Below are positions 1 through 11,004 of a stretch of 64,000 nucleotides of DNA, piece after piece. The DNA is from Clarkia xantiana subsp. parviflora (taxonomy: Eukaryota > Streptophyta > Magnoliopsida > Myrtales > Onagraceae), in NCBI GenBank assembly GCA_036873135.1, contig JAPTYO010000020.1:7370081-7434080 (forward strand), given 5' to 3'. The position numbers and the translations under genes were made by a program. Below the pieces are notes generated by a model. That model ran no database searches, had not been told where the DNA came from, and worked only from the letters and a program-made list of their open reading frames with translations. Numbering within the stretch: position 1 is the stretch's first letter; every line of letters begins with the position of its first letter.

Positions 1-102
1 AACATATATAATAATAAAACCCTAAAATTCGATTTCCCTTTAACATTGAAAGTATTATTATGTTTTGATTATAGCATCGGTGGATTGCTATTTTGCTTGC
101 AG

Positions 103-468
103 GTGTTCTGTTTGGAGCATCGTACGTATAAATCTCACGAATGTCCGAAATTCGATTACAAGAGCAGGAAGGTGGTGGTCTGCGAGGCATGTTCAATCGC
201 CATTGAAGTCACCAGAGGAGAGGAGAGGAGAGGATGATTTTGCAAAGGCATGAGGAATAAGACGAAGAAACCCGTCTGCCCTGTGAAACGGTGCAAGGAA
301 GTGTTGACTTTTTCCAACACCACCACCTGCAAGACTTGCCACGTCACGGTCTGTCTCCGCCACCGGTTTCCCACAAACCACAACTGCCGGAAGCAAGGTA
401 TCGGTTGGGGTTCGAAATCTTCGTCTTCGAAAAATGAGAAAGCTAACCCGTCTGTAAAATCCTATTGA
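103..468 (+). pseudogene. SAP12-like AN1 zinc-finger protein, 3' part, with in-frame stop
   Basis: The reading frame after a splice acceptor (TTGCTTGCAG ending at 102) encodes VFCLEHRTYKSHECPKFDY, the second half of an AN1-type zinc finger. The same frame continues at 250-468 with a second AN1 finger ([32 protein letters not shown]) and a serine-rich tail ending PSVKSY. Two AN1 fingers with this tail are typical of stress-associated proteins of the SAP12 type, zinc-binding proteins induced by abiotic stress. A TGA at 235-237 interrupts the frame between the fingers. The linker there is about eight residues shorter than the family usually has, and the lost segment coincides with a purine-rich run of GAGGAGAG repeats. 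The 5' exon lies outside the window. Family recognition is strong. Whether the gene is dead or spliced around the stop is uncertain, but the 40-odd bases available are too few for a plant intron. Confidence 0.75.
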
Positions 469-763
469 ATTGAAGTGGTGAAACGTTTCGTCTCCATTGT
501 TATCATCATTGAATTTGAAACAACAACATATAATGAAAAATATGGGAAATCATTCTCGTTCCGAAAATAATATAACAACAATATGCCCAATACAAGAAGA
601 CAGACTCCGATGTTTGGAATCCAAAGCATCCAAATTTCACTTTGAGTGGCATGTTGTAATTATACACAACTTTGATGGCATTTTGTTTTTTCCTCACAAA
701 TCGGAGGTTGACGGAACCTCAAATCGGAATCCGTATCTTTTTCCATACAAGAATACTAGGCAG

Positions 764-1352
764 TGTTGGATATCTGTCCAATTCGGGTTCATATTTACAT
801 TTTGGACCTCGCAAACACGCTAGAACCACAAACGGATATGAGCGCAGTCACCCCGGGTCAAAACGGTCCGGATGCGCGTCGCACCCGGACCGGGGACCTC
901 CGGATTACCGACTAATACTGCGCGTTTACCCCTGTTTTTACTAAGTATGAGAAGTTAGTGCTTATATAGCCAACCTCGATGTCGGTAAGCGTTTTCCTGT
1001 AAACCGACGTCAAACCAGGCACAGTTCTCAGGTTTCCTATAAATAGGGGCCTAGACCTCCCATTTTAGGGGGTTAACTCGAAACTCTGGAGAATTGGCTA
1101 TTTGTGCTCTGACCTCTCTCTAAACTTTCTCTCTCTAAAACTCTGACTTTAGCATCGGAGAGGGCACAACCAGCACCACCCCCCTCTCCATGCTAGTTAT
1201 CACCCGCTCTGCAGGACCTGGCGTATAGAAGATTGAGACAGAGATCAAAGTTAGTTCGAAGATCGAAGTAGGAGCCAAAGTTAGTTCATGGATCGAGGAT
1301 CGAGGTCCGTGAAGAGCAGTTCGAGATATCCCAAGTGGAAACGATATCAACA
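764..1352 (+). repeat. 5' LTR of E1
   Basis: Begins TGTTGGATATCTGTCC and ends ATATCAACA. A TATA box (CCTATAAATAGGGG) lies near 1036-1049. Downstream are the GCATCGGAGAGGG and CTCTGCAGGACC blocks that recur in every gypsy LTR of this window and probably mark the R/U5 region. It matches 10383-10999 over nearly its whole length; the 3' copy has about 28 extra bases. Confidence 0.9.
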
Positions 1353-1370
1353 CTTGGCGCCGTCAGCGTG
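1353..1370 (+). other. Primer-binding site of E1
   Basis: Immediately after the LTR the sequence reads CTTGGCGCCGTCAGCGTG. The TGGCGCCGTC core recurs next to the LTRs of E3 and E4, as expected for a shared tRNA primer. I did not assign the tRNA with certainty. Confidence 0.75.
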
Positions 1371-1403
1371 ATTCGAGCAAGAAGCCGTTCCATACCACAA
1401 GCT

Positions 1404-3102
1404 ATGACAGGCAGACGTACGAAGAAGGCGGGTGCGCGCAAGCCGAAGCCGATGAGAAGCCAACCAGGACCTTCTCACATTCCAGATGCAGAGTCTACCG
1501 CCTCCTCCATGCCAACCGCAAATGCCCCTTCCGCGCAGCATGGTCCTGACGTCCAGAACGAGATACCAGTCACGAGTTCGAGCAAAGGGTGGAGAGGAAC
1601 GAAGAGTTCCCACACGAGATGCCAGCTGACGGAATGCAGCAGCAAGCAAGAGGTGCAGGTAATCACCAGTCACACCTGCCATGATGGCTGCACTGGAAGA
1701 GCTCCTCTCATTCAGGGAGACTCTAAAAAACCAGGGATACATGGCACCCCCGCCACCACCTCCGCCAGCTAGCGAGCATGTTGCACCTACGAGGGAGATG
1801 TCGCATGATGTCAACCATCAAGAGCCGCAGCGTCCAGAAGGTAAAGGATATTCTGAAGGTACCTACCAGTACCGGCAGGCAAGGCAGGAAGCTACACATT
1901 CATACACTCCAAGTGTTGGTGTGAACCAGAAACAGCAAGGAGTAAGATGGAAGCAACCCCCTGTGAACAACTCACAGCGGCCACAAAAGGAAGGCAACTT
2001 CAAGTCAGCAAGCCACACTGACATCCACAAGGAAGGCCATTTCAAGGAAGCAAGCCGTGCTCATACATACAATGAAGGGTGGAGGAAGCCTGCGTGCAAC
2101 ATTGACATCCCAGTCACGAGACTTATGACTAAGGCTTTGGAAGAGATGATCGAGAAGAAGATGAAGCAGTCAAAGATGAAAGGGATGCATGCCCTTGAAG
2201 AGAACGCGTCGCATTCGTTCTCTGACGAACTAGTGTACAGCCGCGTCCCAGACGCTCTCTACCGAATTGGAGGAGAGAAGTACAGGGGAAAAGGAGATCC
2301 GATTGAACATATTCAACAACATGAAGCCTCCTTGCTGGGACGAACTGACAATCCGCATCATGTCGCCATGACATTCCCCAACACCCTTGTGGGAACGGCC
2401 GCACATTGGTTCTTTTCATTACCATGCGGAAGTGTTACATCGTGGGCATACCTGAAGGCGAAGTTTATTCAAAGATACATGGGAGAGTGCACACTCCTAA
2501 AGAGACCAAATGCATTGAACGAGGTGGTACAGCAAAATGTCGCGGACATTCAGGGCAACCTCACTGAAGGAGAGATCGTGCGTGCTTTCATTGCGAACTT
2601 AGGCCGAAGAGGATTTTCCCTAGCAGAGAAGATGTCGAGGCGCCCCGCGGAGACACTTGAAGAATTGACGGCAAGAGTCAAGGAGTTCGTGGATCTAGAA
2701 AGATTCAGAGATCAGAATAAGGCGAAACTCAGCGCAGCTCGTGCTAAAGAGAAGCAGGCGAGACCTCAACAAGGTTCGCAACAACCAAGGCAGTTCCTGC
2801 CGCAAAAGAGGCCGTTCCAGCCGGAGTTCCAAAAACCGAAGGAAGTAAACTTGGTAGACCGCGTTCCTTTGAATGCACCACTCTCCGTGATCCTGAAAAA
2901 GATGAAGGAAGACAACACGTGGAGGGAGCCGACAAACTTCCGAAAAGGTCCACTTGGAAAGCAAGAAGACAAATGGTGCGAGAACCATGAAGTCTATGGC
3001 CACGAGACGGACAGCTGTGTCAGCCTAAGATTCCGTGTAAACAATTTCATCCTCAAAGGAGAGCTCAAGCAATATGAGATCAAGGCGACAAGCGCCAGAT
3101 GA
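1404..3102 (+). pseudogene. gag A of E1 (capsid plus zinc-knuckle), frameshifted near its N-terminus
   Basis: The capsid protein region of the retrotransposon. From ATG 1681 an open frame of 473 codons contains a proline-rich stretch (APPPPPPPAS), then a Retrotrans_gag core (GDPIEHIQQHEASLLGR, TFPNTLVGTAAHWFFSLP, SWAYLKAKFIQRYMG) at about residues 210-270, and a C-terminal zinc-knuckle-like C-x2-H-x4-H-x4-C motif (CENHEVYGHETDSC). Upstream, a basic N-terminus starting at ATG 1404 (MTGRRTKKAGARKPKP) lies in another frame, and the link between them passes through a third frame. At least two indels have therefore hit the N-terminal part between about 1550 and 1685. The end overlaps the protease frame by 4 bases. 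Confidence 0.85.
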
Positions 3103-3893
3103 AGAACCATGCTGAGCCATCCAAAAAGATGAACAAGGGAAAGGAGAAAATGGACGTCAATCCGCCTCCGGCGAAGCGTGGCATCATCAATGTGATTCAT
3201 GGAGGGCCAGCTGCAGGAGGAGACATTTCTAATGCTCGTGATGTCTATGCTGCGCAACTACAAGTTTTGCCCAAGTATGGGAAAAGACGCCAACCGGAGA
3301 AGGAAGACGTGATCATCCCGTTCTCAAACGCTGACAAGAAGCACATAGTCTATCCCCACGATGATGCTCTTGTCATTACGATGGATGTCAACGGATATGA
3401 TGTGCGAAGGATATTGGTGGATGGTGGAAGTTCCGCGGATTTACTGCACGTAGAAGTTCTCAAGAAATTGGGAAAAACGGAAGCCAATTTTTCGCCAAGT
3501 ACATTCCCGCTAGTCAGTTTCGCAGGAGCTGCAACTTACCCGTTGGGTATGATCACACTGCCAGTCATCCTGGGAGAAGGTTGGAAGGCGCTTCATATCA
3601 ATGTCACATTTGTAGTGGTGAGCACCCTAGGAGCATACAATGACATCCTAGGAAGAACGACAGTCAACCCGCACGACATTGTGCCATCCACTGCCCACCA
3701 AAAGATGAAGTTCCTAACTCCTCATGGGATTGGCGAGGTGCTGGGCGACCAAACAGCCGCACGGAAGTGCTACGTCAATGCTCTAAGGAAGATGAAGCAA
3801 GTGTCTATTGCCATGATAGAAGTTGGCGTGAAAAGAAAGCTGTTCGCCTCAAATGATGATGATGAAGGGAAAAGGAAGATAACACCAGGTGCA
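3099..3893 (+). CDS. Retroviral-type aspartic protease of E1
   Basis: The frame opens at ATG 3099, overlapping the gag stop. It carries the Tat-type leader INVIHGGPAAGGDISNARDV, then HDDALVITMDV and the active-site motif LVDGGSSADLL at about residues 108-118, and the flap and C-terminal signature YNDILGRTTVNPHDIV followed by HQKMKFLTPHGIGEVLGDQ. These match the protease of E4 in this window segment by segment. Such proteases cleave the Gag(-Pol) precursor inside the virus-like particle. The frame stays open to 4046, but from about 3894 the sequence is gag-like. The reverse transcriptase expected next is missing. Confidence 0.85.
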
Positions 3894-4510
3894 GGACTCA
3901 ATTGGACGCTCTTCCCAACAGAACAAAGCGTCCTAGATGTCAGACAAGGACAAGAAGAGTTCATCACAGCTTACTTCAGGAGGTTCGCCCAGAATGCAAC
4001 TGCACTAAGGGCGACCAAAAAAAAGTCATCACCGCGTTTTACTTGAACATGAACGCGCCAACGTTTTTTCTGTTTGGAAGAATATATCGATGGCGTACAA
4101 CCAAGATGATGGCTTGCCTGAAAGATAAGTTGGAAACCGCAATCTCTTGTGAACGCGAGCTGGGATGGGGTACACCTCTCAGCTCATATCAGGAAACTCA
4201 GACTTCGAAAGAACCAGGAAGCTCAAGCGTCGAATACTCTGACATCTTTACCCCCTTAAACACGGAGGTCGAAGAGATATACATTAAGCTCCTGGAAAAC
4301 AAGCTTCCGAGTCCACTTGAGTCGATGACTGCCTTCCTAGGTAGAAATGTGGAAGATTGGTGCCGATATCACCAAACATGGGGGCACCATACTAACAGTT
4401 GCTTAACTCTGAGAATGGAGATCGTGGAGTTTATTGCACATGGAGCCTTAGGAAGCTATGTCGCAAGGAACGATGCTCGTTCGCTACCGAAACATCTCAG
4501 AGGGAGATAG
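3894..4510 (+). pseudogene. gag B fragment fused downstream of the protease of E1
   Basis: After the protease comes the second half of another gag protein: LDVRQGQEEFITAYFRRFAQ, then (after a frameshift at the A-run near 4015-4024) KKVITAFYLNMNAPTFF, KDKLETAISCERE, and a C-terminal zinc-knuckle-like motif CRYHQTWGHHTNSC. This resembles the gag end of E6 at 63656-63976 (FTPLTVSIEELFQKYL, CEYHETWGHQTNNC) much more than gag A of the same element. E1 therefore holds pieces of two gag lineages with the protease between them. I read it as template switching between co-packaged RNAs. The fragment ends at TAG 4508-4510. Confidence 0.75.
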
Positions 4511-6001
4511 ACTATCCACTTTTTATCTGTCTTTACATCTTTGTCAACATGTTTGTACTTAGAAATATTTTGGAAAGAGTGATCAGTAGACGCCTTCCTG
4601 TAAGCGATTGTACGCATAATCAAATTCTAATTAAGATTAATCTACTTTCGTAAGTAAATCTTGATAATACGCATTCTACTTTGGATTAACACCAAGTAAC
4701 AAACAACGAGCATATTACTCATATCCACAACTCAAGCCATTATGCAACTTATATTATGTGGCATCAAGAATATTATTATCAACAAAACAAGCTAAACACT
4801 ATGTAATGAGGAACTTATGGCATACAACGCCAACATATCTATTATCTACACCAACAAAGAGTTTATTTCTCCATCTATAACGGCGTCTATCTCAAGAAGA
4901 TGTCGGCAACACAAAGTTATCGCGCTATGTGCACAGTCAACTTATACGTCGCAATGACAACTTGCGGATTATCTACAAAAAAGGGACTTATATAAATTCT
5001 CTACTCAAAATGACGACTATTACAAAGGCGTCAACAACAAGCAATATCTTGGATAAACACCAAGATTTATTATCAAAAGTGACATGCTGCGACATCCTCT
5101 TTGCAAGGGCAAACCTCATGTTCACATCTATCAAAGTAGCATGCTGCGACATCCTCTTTGTAAGGGAAATCCCCATGCTTACTTCTAAAAAATGGCATGT
5201 TGTGAAATCCTCTTAGAGGCAAATCCTCATGTTCATAGCCATTCCCTGCATACAAACCAGGATGCGGCACTTAGGTGGGACTGATCACCCCATACTAAGT
5301 ATGTATATCCCTCTTAAGGGTTCATACGCCATGAAGATACATTCCTTGATAAGATAGCTTCATGTATACTCAAACTATGCATACCCTCTTAAGGATGCAG
5401 ACATAATGAAGACCTATACCTTAAGTGGGCAGGCTTCACTCCAAAACGCTAGCAGGAGAGCACCCTGTTTGAAAAACTCATTAAACTTACAAGTCGAGTC
5501 TTGTACAACGTCGCCTTAGAGTGGAACTAAGAGACGGTATAAACATAAGTCTTGCTTCGTCAAGATGACACTGCTACATGTCAAGTGCCTGTGCCAAGTG
5601 CCCGTGCCGAGTACATTACTATCTACAATGCTACAAGTACCAAGTGTACATATCGTGCCATGCCTGGGAAATTTTTTCAAGAGGGGCGCTAATAACACCC
5701 TGCAATGCGCAAGTCGCAACATTGGATGTTTATCCATTATAACAAAGAGATCAACCTTATCATGCAAGTCCAATACATACGGACAATGAAGATAACTCGA
5801 GGTATGAAATATTACTAACAAGTTATCATGTGTTTATTATTATTAAAAAAAGGTCCAAGTGACAAAATACCATGCAAGCAAACGCATAAACGAAGGTTGG
5901 GACAAAAGCCTCAACATAACGTTAACCCGCTCACAAAGGGTTCAACATGCTGAAAGCAAACGACATGATACTATTCAAGAGATAACATCATCTCCAAAAG
6001 A
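4511..6001. other. Non-coding spacer of E1 with short direct repeats
   Basis: AT-rich sequence without a convincing coding frame. It lies between the sense gag/protease block and the 3' end of the antisense gene. It holds the direct repeats at 5075-5232 and looser repeats at about 5290-5460 built around a CTCTTAAG core. Confidence 0.6.
5075..5232. repeat. Tandem repeat, about 58-bp unit, nearly three copies
   Basis: A unit containing GTGACATGCTGCGACATCCT and a CCTCATGTTCAC block recurs at about 5078, 5136 and 5194 with point changes. It sits just beyond the 3' end of the antisense gene, the position where E3 and E6 also hold arrays. Confidence 0.75.
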
Positions 6002-8404
6002 CTAAGATAACATCTTCATGAAGTCAACATCAAGCGCAATATCGTCATTGCCATATCCAAAGATCACGGAGAGAGAAGCCGCTTCAGCTTCTTTACGCTG
6101 TAAATCCGCAACATGGTTAACAGCAAAAGAAGAATAAGGACCTAACTTGTCGAACGGAAAGCCGGGGGCAAATGCGCGTACTCTGCCAATATAATCTTTG
6201 GCAAACTCATCAATCATAGATGAAGACTTCGCCTTGGCGGCAGCAAGGACGGCGGCAGTATGCGCAACAGTGCTGGGATACTCGGCAAGTCCCTTCTCAA
6301 CCCCCGACTTGTGTGCTTCCTCACGTATAGAAGCAAGCGCGACATCATGGGCACTACTACTATCCGCAATTTGCTGTTTGATAACAGCAATCTCAGCCTC
6401 AAGTTGTTCAACATGGGTGCGACGAGCAGCAATGCGTGTATCAAAATCAGCAACTTGGGAGTTCAAGTTTTGCACCTCCTCCTCGGACTGTGCAAGCTCA
6501 CGAATAACTGCATTGCTCTTCTGGACAGCAGCCCTCTTCTCGCGCACAAGCTCCAACACAAAGGATGACATGTTCATCATCCTTGATATAGCCTAAGTAC
6601 AATAAACCAAACAACAAGACAATCAATGCAAGGCATATGATTACAGCATGCGAACACAGAAGTTATAACAAGGCTTACCGGGGCAAATTCAGCCAAGCTA
6701 CTCTCAACATATGCTTGTGCTTCCTCGTCTATGGATGGCTTAACGTCATGATCGCCAGGAGGAACGCACCTTTGAAGCACTCGCACCCCGACTGCCGGTG
6801 TGCTGAGCTTGGAATCCTTCGGAAAGTGAAGACCGTCAGTGGAGAAAGGTGACCAATCTTCTCCAGACACATCTATCCCGTCGGATAGGATCAAATCATC
6901 ACGCTTGATGCCTGGAAGTGCTGCAATAAGGTCAACATAAAACAAAGAAGATGTTAGTGAAAAATCCTAAGTAAAAGAAACATGTCGAAGTAAACAACAC
7001 GTACCTCGACGAGAGGAACGCTCCTCCTCGGGCCGGTCCCTCGACCGGGGGGCAGAAGGCGTCACTGTGCGACTCTCGACTCTCTTCCCTTTATCTCAAG
7101 AAGGAGTTGGAACAGTCGCACTCGGTTTGGAGCGCTTGGGATCACTCAAGGGACGCGCCCCTGTGGCGGACCTCTTAGGAAGAGCGCTAGTGACAGGAGC
7201 GGCAACAACGCGTTCAGTTACGAGTACAGAGTGACCTGAAAATGAAAGCAACATGAAGACAACAAATCTTGGAAAATTAACAAGTCCAAAAATGATGCAA
7301 GAAGGTGTCTTACTTTTAATCCCCTTATCGCGACCATGTCCGGAAGCTCCAGGAATAGTGGGGGCAGCAGTACGAGCATGCCGTCCGACAGGCGGGTTAC
7401 CGTGAACATCAGATGTCTGCAAAGACGAGCTTTTTCCATCAGTTCGACCTATATTGCAACATGATACATGTTATAAAGATTATCAACACCAAACCGTCAG
7501 AAGAAAGTATGAAAATCCCGGCGTCAATAAACTCTTGCTCTGAAGCGCGTAGTAGACAAAGGAAACTGCGCTCTTGCTGACATCGATAAATAGCCTTCAC
7601 AGTCTCCTTATCATCCGAAGAAAGCTCGCAGAAGATAGGAGCGGGATCAGCTCTCTCAACTCTCTCAACTTCCCAATTTGTGCCGACATCGCACACGAAG
7701 AAATAATGATGTCGCCAATGAAGACCCGAGCGATCAGCCGGAGCAGCTAGTCGCTGTCTATAATCCCACTCGGCATCCCCAAGTCCAAGTTGCTTGAAAC
7801 CCTTATCTTGCAATTTAGGCCAACGCATCTTCATACCGCATAGTCCCGTCACGTCCGGACACAACATCTGATAAAAGCAGCGAAAAAGGGTAGTGGAGTA
7901 GTGCCAAGACTGCCTATGAAACAGCACCCGGAAACAACTCCATACTCGAAAGCCGGCAGGAGAAAGATACAAAGGCGAGATTCGATAATAACGACAATGG
8001 TCTATCAAATTAGGACAATAAGGAAAGTGCAAGCCTTCCCTAATTTGTGAAGTATAAACTGCGGACAAGTCATCGGGAGGTACGGTGACTCGCCCCTGTT
8101 GGATGTCGGGTAACACGTCATAAGGCAATATACCTTCTAGCACTGGATCAAGTCCACAACATGATGCATATAAGTCAAACATAACTTCATCAATTTGGTT
8201 GGTGAAGTAACTCAGACCGGTTTCCTTAACCTTTATGACTTTGGGGAAAGCGGGAGATTTCGCGACGACTTCGGCCCCTACACCTGGTATAGCATCCAAC
8301 AGCTCAATAATGTTGACATCCGGCTCGACTATGTCGACATCCAGCTCATCATCGGTATCTGAACATAGTGTCACTCTCGGAATGGGGATAGAAGACTTAT
8401 TCAT
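6002..8404 (-). pseudogene. Antisense five-exon gene of E1 (additional ORF, coiled-coil C-terminus)
   Basis: Read on minus, from ATG 8404. Exon A (to about 7490) has MNKSSIPIPRVTLCSDTDDE, then PYDVLPDIQQGRVTVPPDD, YRISPLYLSPAGFRVWSCF, LFRCFYQ and HYFFVCDV. Exon B (about 7448 or 7416 to 7314) is basic and proline-rich. Exon C (7235-7005) starts GHSVLVTERVV. Exon D (6920-6679) contains GEDWSPFSTDGLHFPKDS and VGVRVLQRCVPPGD. Exon E (6592-6002) contains MMNMSSFVLELVREKRAAV followed by a long heptad-rich coiled coil. All introns have GT/AG borders, for example GTAAGCC at 6678 and TACTTAG ending at 6593. Order, splice sites and local sequence match the E6 copy (59539-61842). A TGA at 7093-7095 in exon C breaks this copy. 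The first domain resembles plant 'putative gypsy type transposon' proteins (Pfam Transposase_28 style), which I could not confirm. The function is unknown. Confidence 0.8.
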
Positions 8405-10366
8405 ATTAGCAGTTGTGAGAAGGCTAAGTATGCAAATATGACAGTGAGATGTGGTATCCTGAAAGGTACAACCGACAATCCAATCAGTGCACAAGCACGC
8501 ATCAAACATTTATGCAAACATCTATGCAATAAACGCTCCATGTGAGATAACTATGTACGCAATGACTTAATAGTCTTCGTGCAACAAGTATCAACCATCA
8601 TGCAAGGGGGGCAAACCTCTCAACTCATTAACTTACATGTCGACATCAAGCTCATGCTCGCAATGTACATGATCACAAGGGCGAAATATTTTCTAAGTGT
8701 TTTTTCTCAGGATGACAGTCAACATATTACAAGTTGTCAGCGTACTATCAAATATCTACGTACGACAAGGTGTCGACATACAGCGGGCGGCATGGAATCA
8801 ACTATCTAGGAGCATTCTCCAAATATACTAGCATGACGACGGATAACGTACATCAAGTGGCAAACACCAACTACTATGAAATATTTTCTAAGTGTTTCTA
8901 TGGCGGCGATCGACAAGAATCATATGACGACATCAATGGTAACAAGCACTAGATATTATTGAAATATTTTCTAAGTGTTTTAGCATGTTTGCAGACAATG
9001 ACCGACAATCTATACATGATGCTCAACATACATTGCCTAAGTTATCATTACCAACATACAACCATTGACGGCCATGTACGTACAACTAACGATCATCAAT
9101 ATCGAGCATACTAAAACAACGGCTAAGGCATGGAACAACATGTCGGCAATGAACATGCATAAGGGAAGTATAACGATTCATTTGCACTTTTCTAAAATTT
9201 TCAGCACTTAGAAAAATTTTGGCCGATTTGGGGCTAAGTATTCTAATGCATTTTATCAAACACCTTGTATGCATGTTAAGGTAACTAGGTACATAGTGAT
9301 TTCAAGATTGAATCAAGGCCAAACGAAGTCACGAAATGACCAGCCATGTACGGAATTGGACTCACCGACACGAAGCAAGCCCGAATTGCTACTTGCCGTC
9401 ACCCGGAAACCCACGCGCCGCCACTACAAACCCACGCGCCGCCCCTCCCTTCTCACGCGCCGTCGTGGTTTCCTCTTTGCCCGGATTAGACCTTGATCGA
9501 TGTCAAATATGATATGACTACTCCTAATTCACACCTCCATGAGCTCCTTCTTCAACAAGCAAGGAGAGCTTCTTGAAAAACTATCAAGGGAGGATGTAAG
9601 CTAATGACTACTCTCTCTCCTAATTCTCATTAATAGTGTCTACACCATGTGCCAAGGACTAAACTAATATCTAATTCCGCGCAAGTCCCTAGTTTCATGT
9701 ATGAGCATATTTACATCTCTCCTATGCTTGCATTACATACATGCTCCTTAATGTTGCATGACGCGCTACGTACGATCATTATCGCATGTTGCGTACGTAT
9801 AGACTATTATGCATGTTATTATTTTTATATGTGCATGATGCTAACTTATGATTGCTATATGATTATTTTTATAATCTATGTATGAGTTGAATGTTTACAT
9901 CATGTTACATGTTTACAACATATTACATGCTTACATCATATACTATGTTTACATCATGCTTCATGTTGACAAGCATGCTCTCCAATTTTTATTGCTCTAA
10001 GTATTTTGCTTACTGCGCAATTACATCATCCATGTACTATGTCGCCATCTCCATGTTAACATCATGTTACACGTTCACGTCACGTACCAAGATGACACCG
10101 CATTGCATGATTACTTATTATCACAAGTATTTCGCTTATTGCATGTTATTATGAATAAGTCGTTAACTGCACATTGTTATATGTATACCGTCTGTTACGC
10201 TAACCTTGTGAATAGATTATGTACGTTCATCGGAAAAATAAATATGGACGAATATGTACTCCGTGTACTCGATTGACAAACAGGCCACCCCTGAGGTCAG
10301 TGTCGAACCTGAATTGGACGAATATCCTATCTTAAATAGAGTCAAGCATGGGTTTTGAACGGCTAC
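8405..10366. other. Upstream region of the E1 antisense gene, non-coding
   Basis: No coding frame is supported. A phrase GAAATATTTTCTAAGTGTTT recurs near 8680-8960. A GC-rich block at 9390-9490 with repeated CCCACGCGCCGCC matches in position the GC-rich leaders upstream of the antisense genes of E3 and E6. From 9885 to about 10130 there are degenerate repeats of the type ACATGTTTACATCAT. Confidence 0.5.
9885..10130. repeat. Degenerate short tandem repeat, ACATGTTTACATCAT type
   Basis: Blocks such as ATGTTTACATCATGTTACAT, TGCTTACATCATATACTATG and TGTTTACATCATGCTTCATG follow each other with a period of about 20-25 bases and drift in sequence. The similar-looking open frames here are products of the repeat. 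Confidence 0.5.
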
Positions 10367-10382
10367 TTGACTCGGGGGCAAG
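10367..10382 (+). other. Polypurine tract of E1
   Basis: TTGACTCGGGGGCAAG lies directly before the 3' LTR. The CTCGGGGGCA core also precedes the 3' LTRs of E3 and E6 on their own strand. It primes plus-strand DNA synthesis. Confidence 0.75.
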
Positions 10383-10999
10383 TGTTTGATATCTGCCCAA
10401 TTCGGGTTCATATTTACATTTCGGACCTCGCAAACACGCTAGAACCACAAAGGATCTTACCGCAGTCACCTCGGGTCAATACGGTCCGGATGCGCGTCGC
10501 ACCCGGACCTGGGACCTCCGGATTGCCATAAGGCAATCCGGACCGGTCCGGATTACCGACTAATACTGCGCGTTTACCCCTGTTTTTACTAAGTATGAGA
10601 AGTTAGTGCGCATATAGCCAACCTCGATGTCGGTAAGCGTTTTCCTCTAAACCGACATCAAACAAGGCACAGTTCTCAGGTTTCCTATAAATAGGGGCCT
10701 AGACCTCCCATTGTAGGGGGTTAACTCGAAACTCTGGAGAATTTACTATTTGTGCTCTGACCTCTCTCTAAACTTTCTCTCTCTAAAACTCTGACTTTAG
10801 CATCGGAGAGAGCACAACCAGCACCACCCCCCTCTCCATGCTGGTTATCGCCCGCTCTGCAGGACCTGGCGTATAGAAGATTGAGACAGAGATCAAAGTT
10901 AGTTCGAGGATCGAAGTAGGAGCCAAGTTAGTTCGTGGATTGAGGATCGAGGTCCGTGAAGCGCAGTTCGAGATATCCCAAGTGGAAACGATCTCAACA
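10383..10999 (+). repeat. 3' LTR of E1
   Basis: Begins TGTTTGATATCTGCCC and ends ATCTCAACA. It keeps the TATA box (CCTATAAATAGGGG near 10685). Compared with the 5' LTR it carries an additional CCGGATTGCCATAAGGC-type stretch near 10519-10550 and many single changes. Confidence 0.9.
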
Positions 11000-11004
11000 G
11001 GCAC

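Larger units (their letters stand above)
764..10999 (+). mobile_element. E1: non-autonomous Tat-like Ty3/gypsy element with antisense gene
   Basis: Two related LTRs (764-1352 and 10383-10999) start TGTT and end CAACA. They bound an internal region that has a primer-binding site after the left LTR and a purine-rich tract (GACTCGGGGGCAAG) before the right one. Flanking bases are GGCAG on the left and GGCAC on the right, a 4/5 match to a 5-bp target duplication. Inside on + are gag, an aspartic protease and a second gag fragment; reverse transcriptase, RNase H and integrase are absent. On the opposite strand at 6002-8404 lies a multi-exon gene. The element must have moved with enzymes supplied by others. 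LTR divergence and several frameshifts indicate an old insertion. A solo LTR of the same family is at 25494-26214. Confidence 0.88.

Noticed and set aside
1335..1772. 145-codon frame starting in the E1 LTR
   Set aside because: Only the part from ATG 1404 fits a gag N-terminus. The later part is out of frame with respect to the collinear gag reading, so it was treated as a piece of the frameshifted gag.
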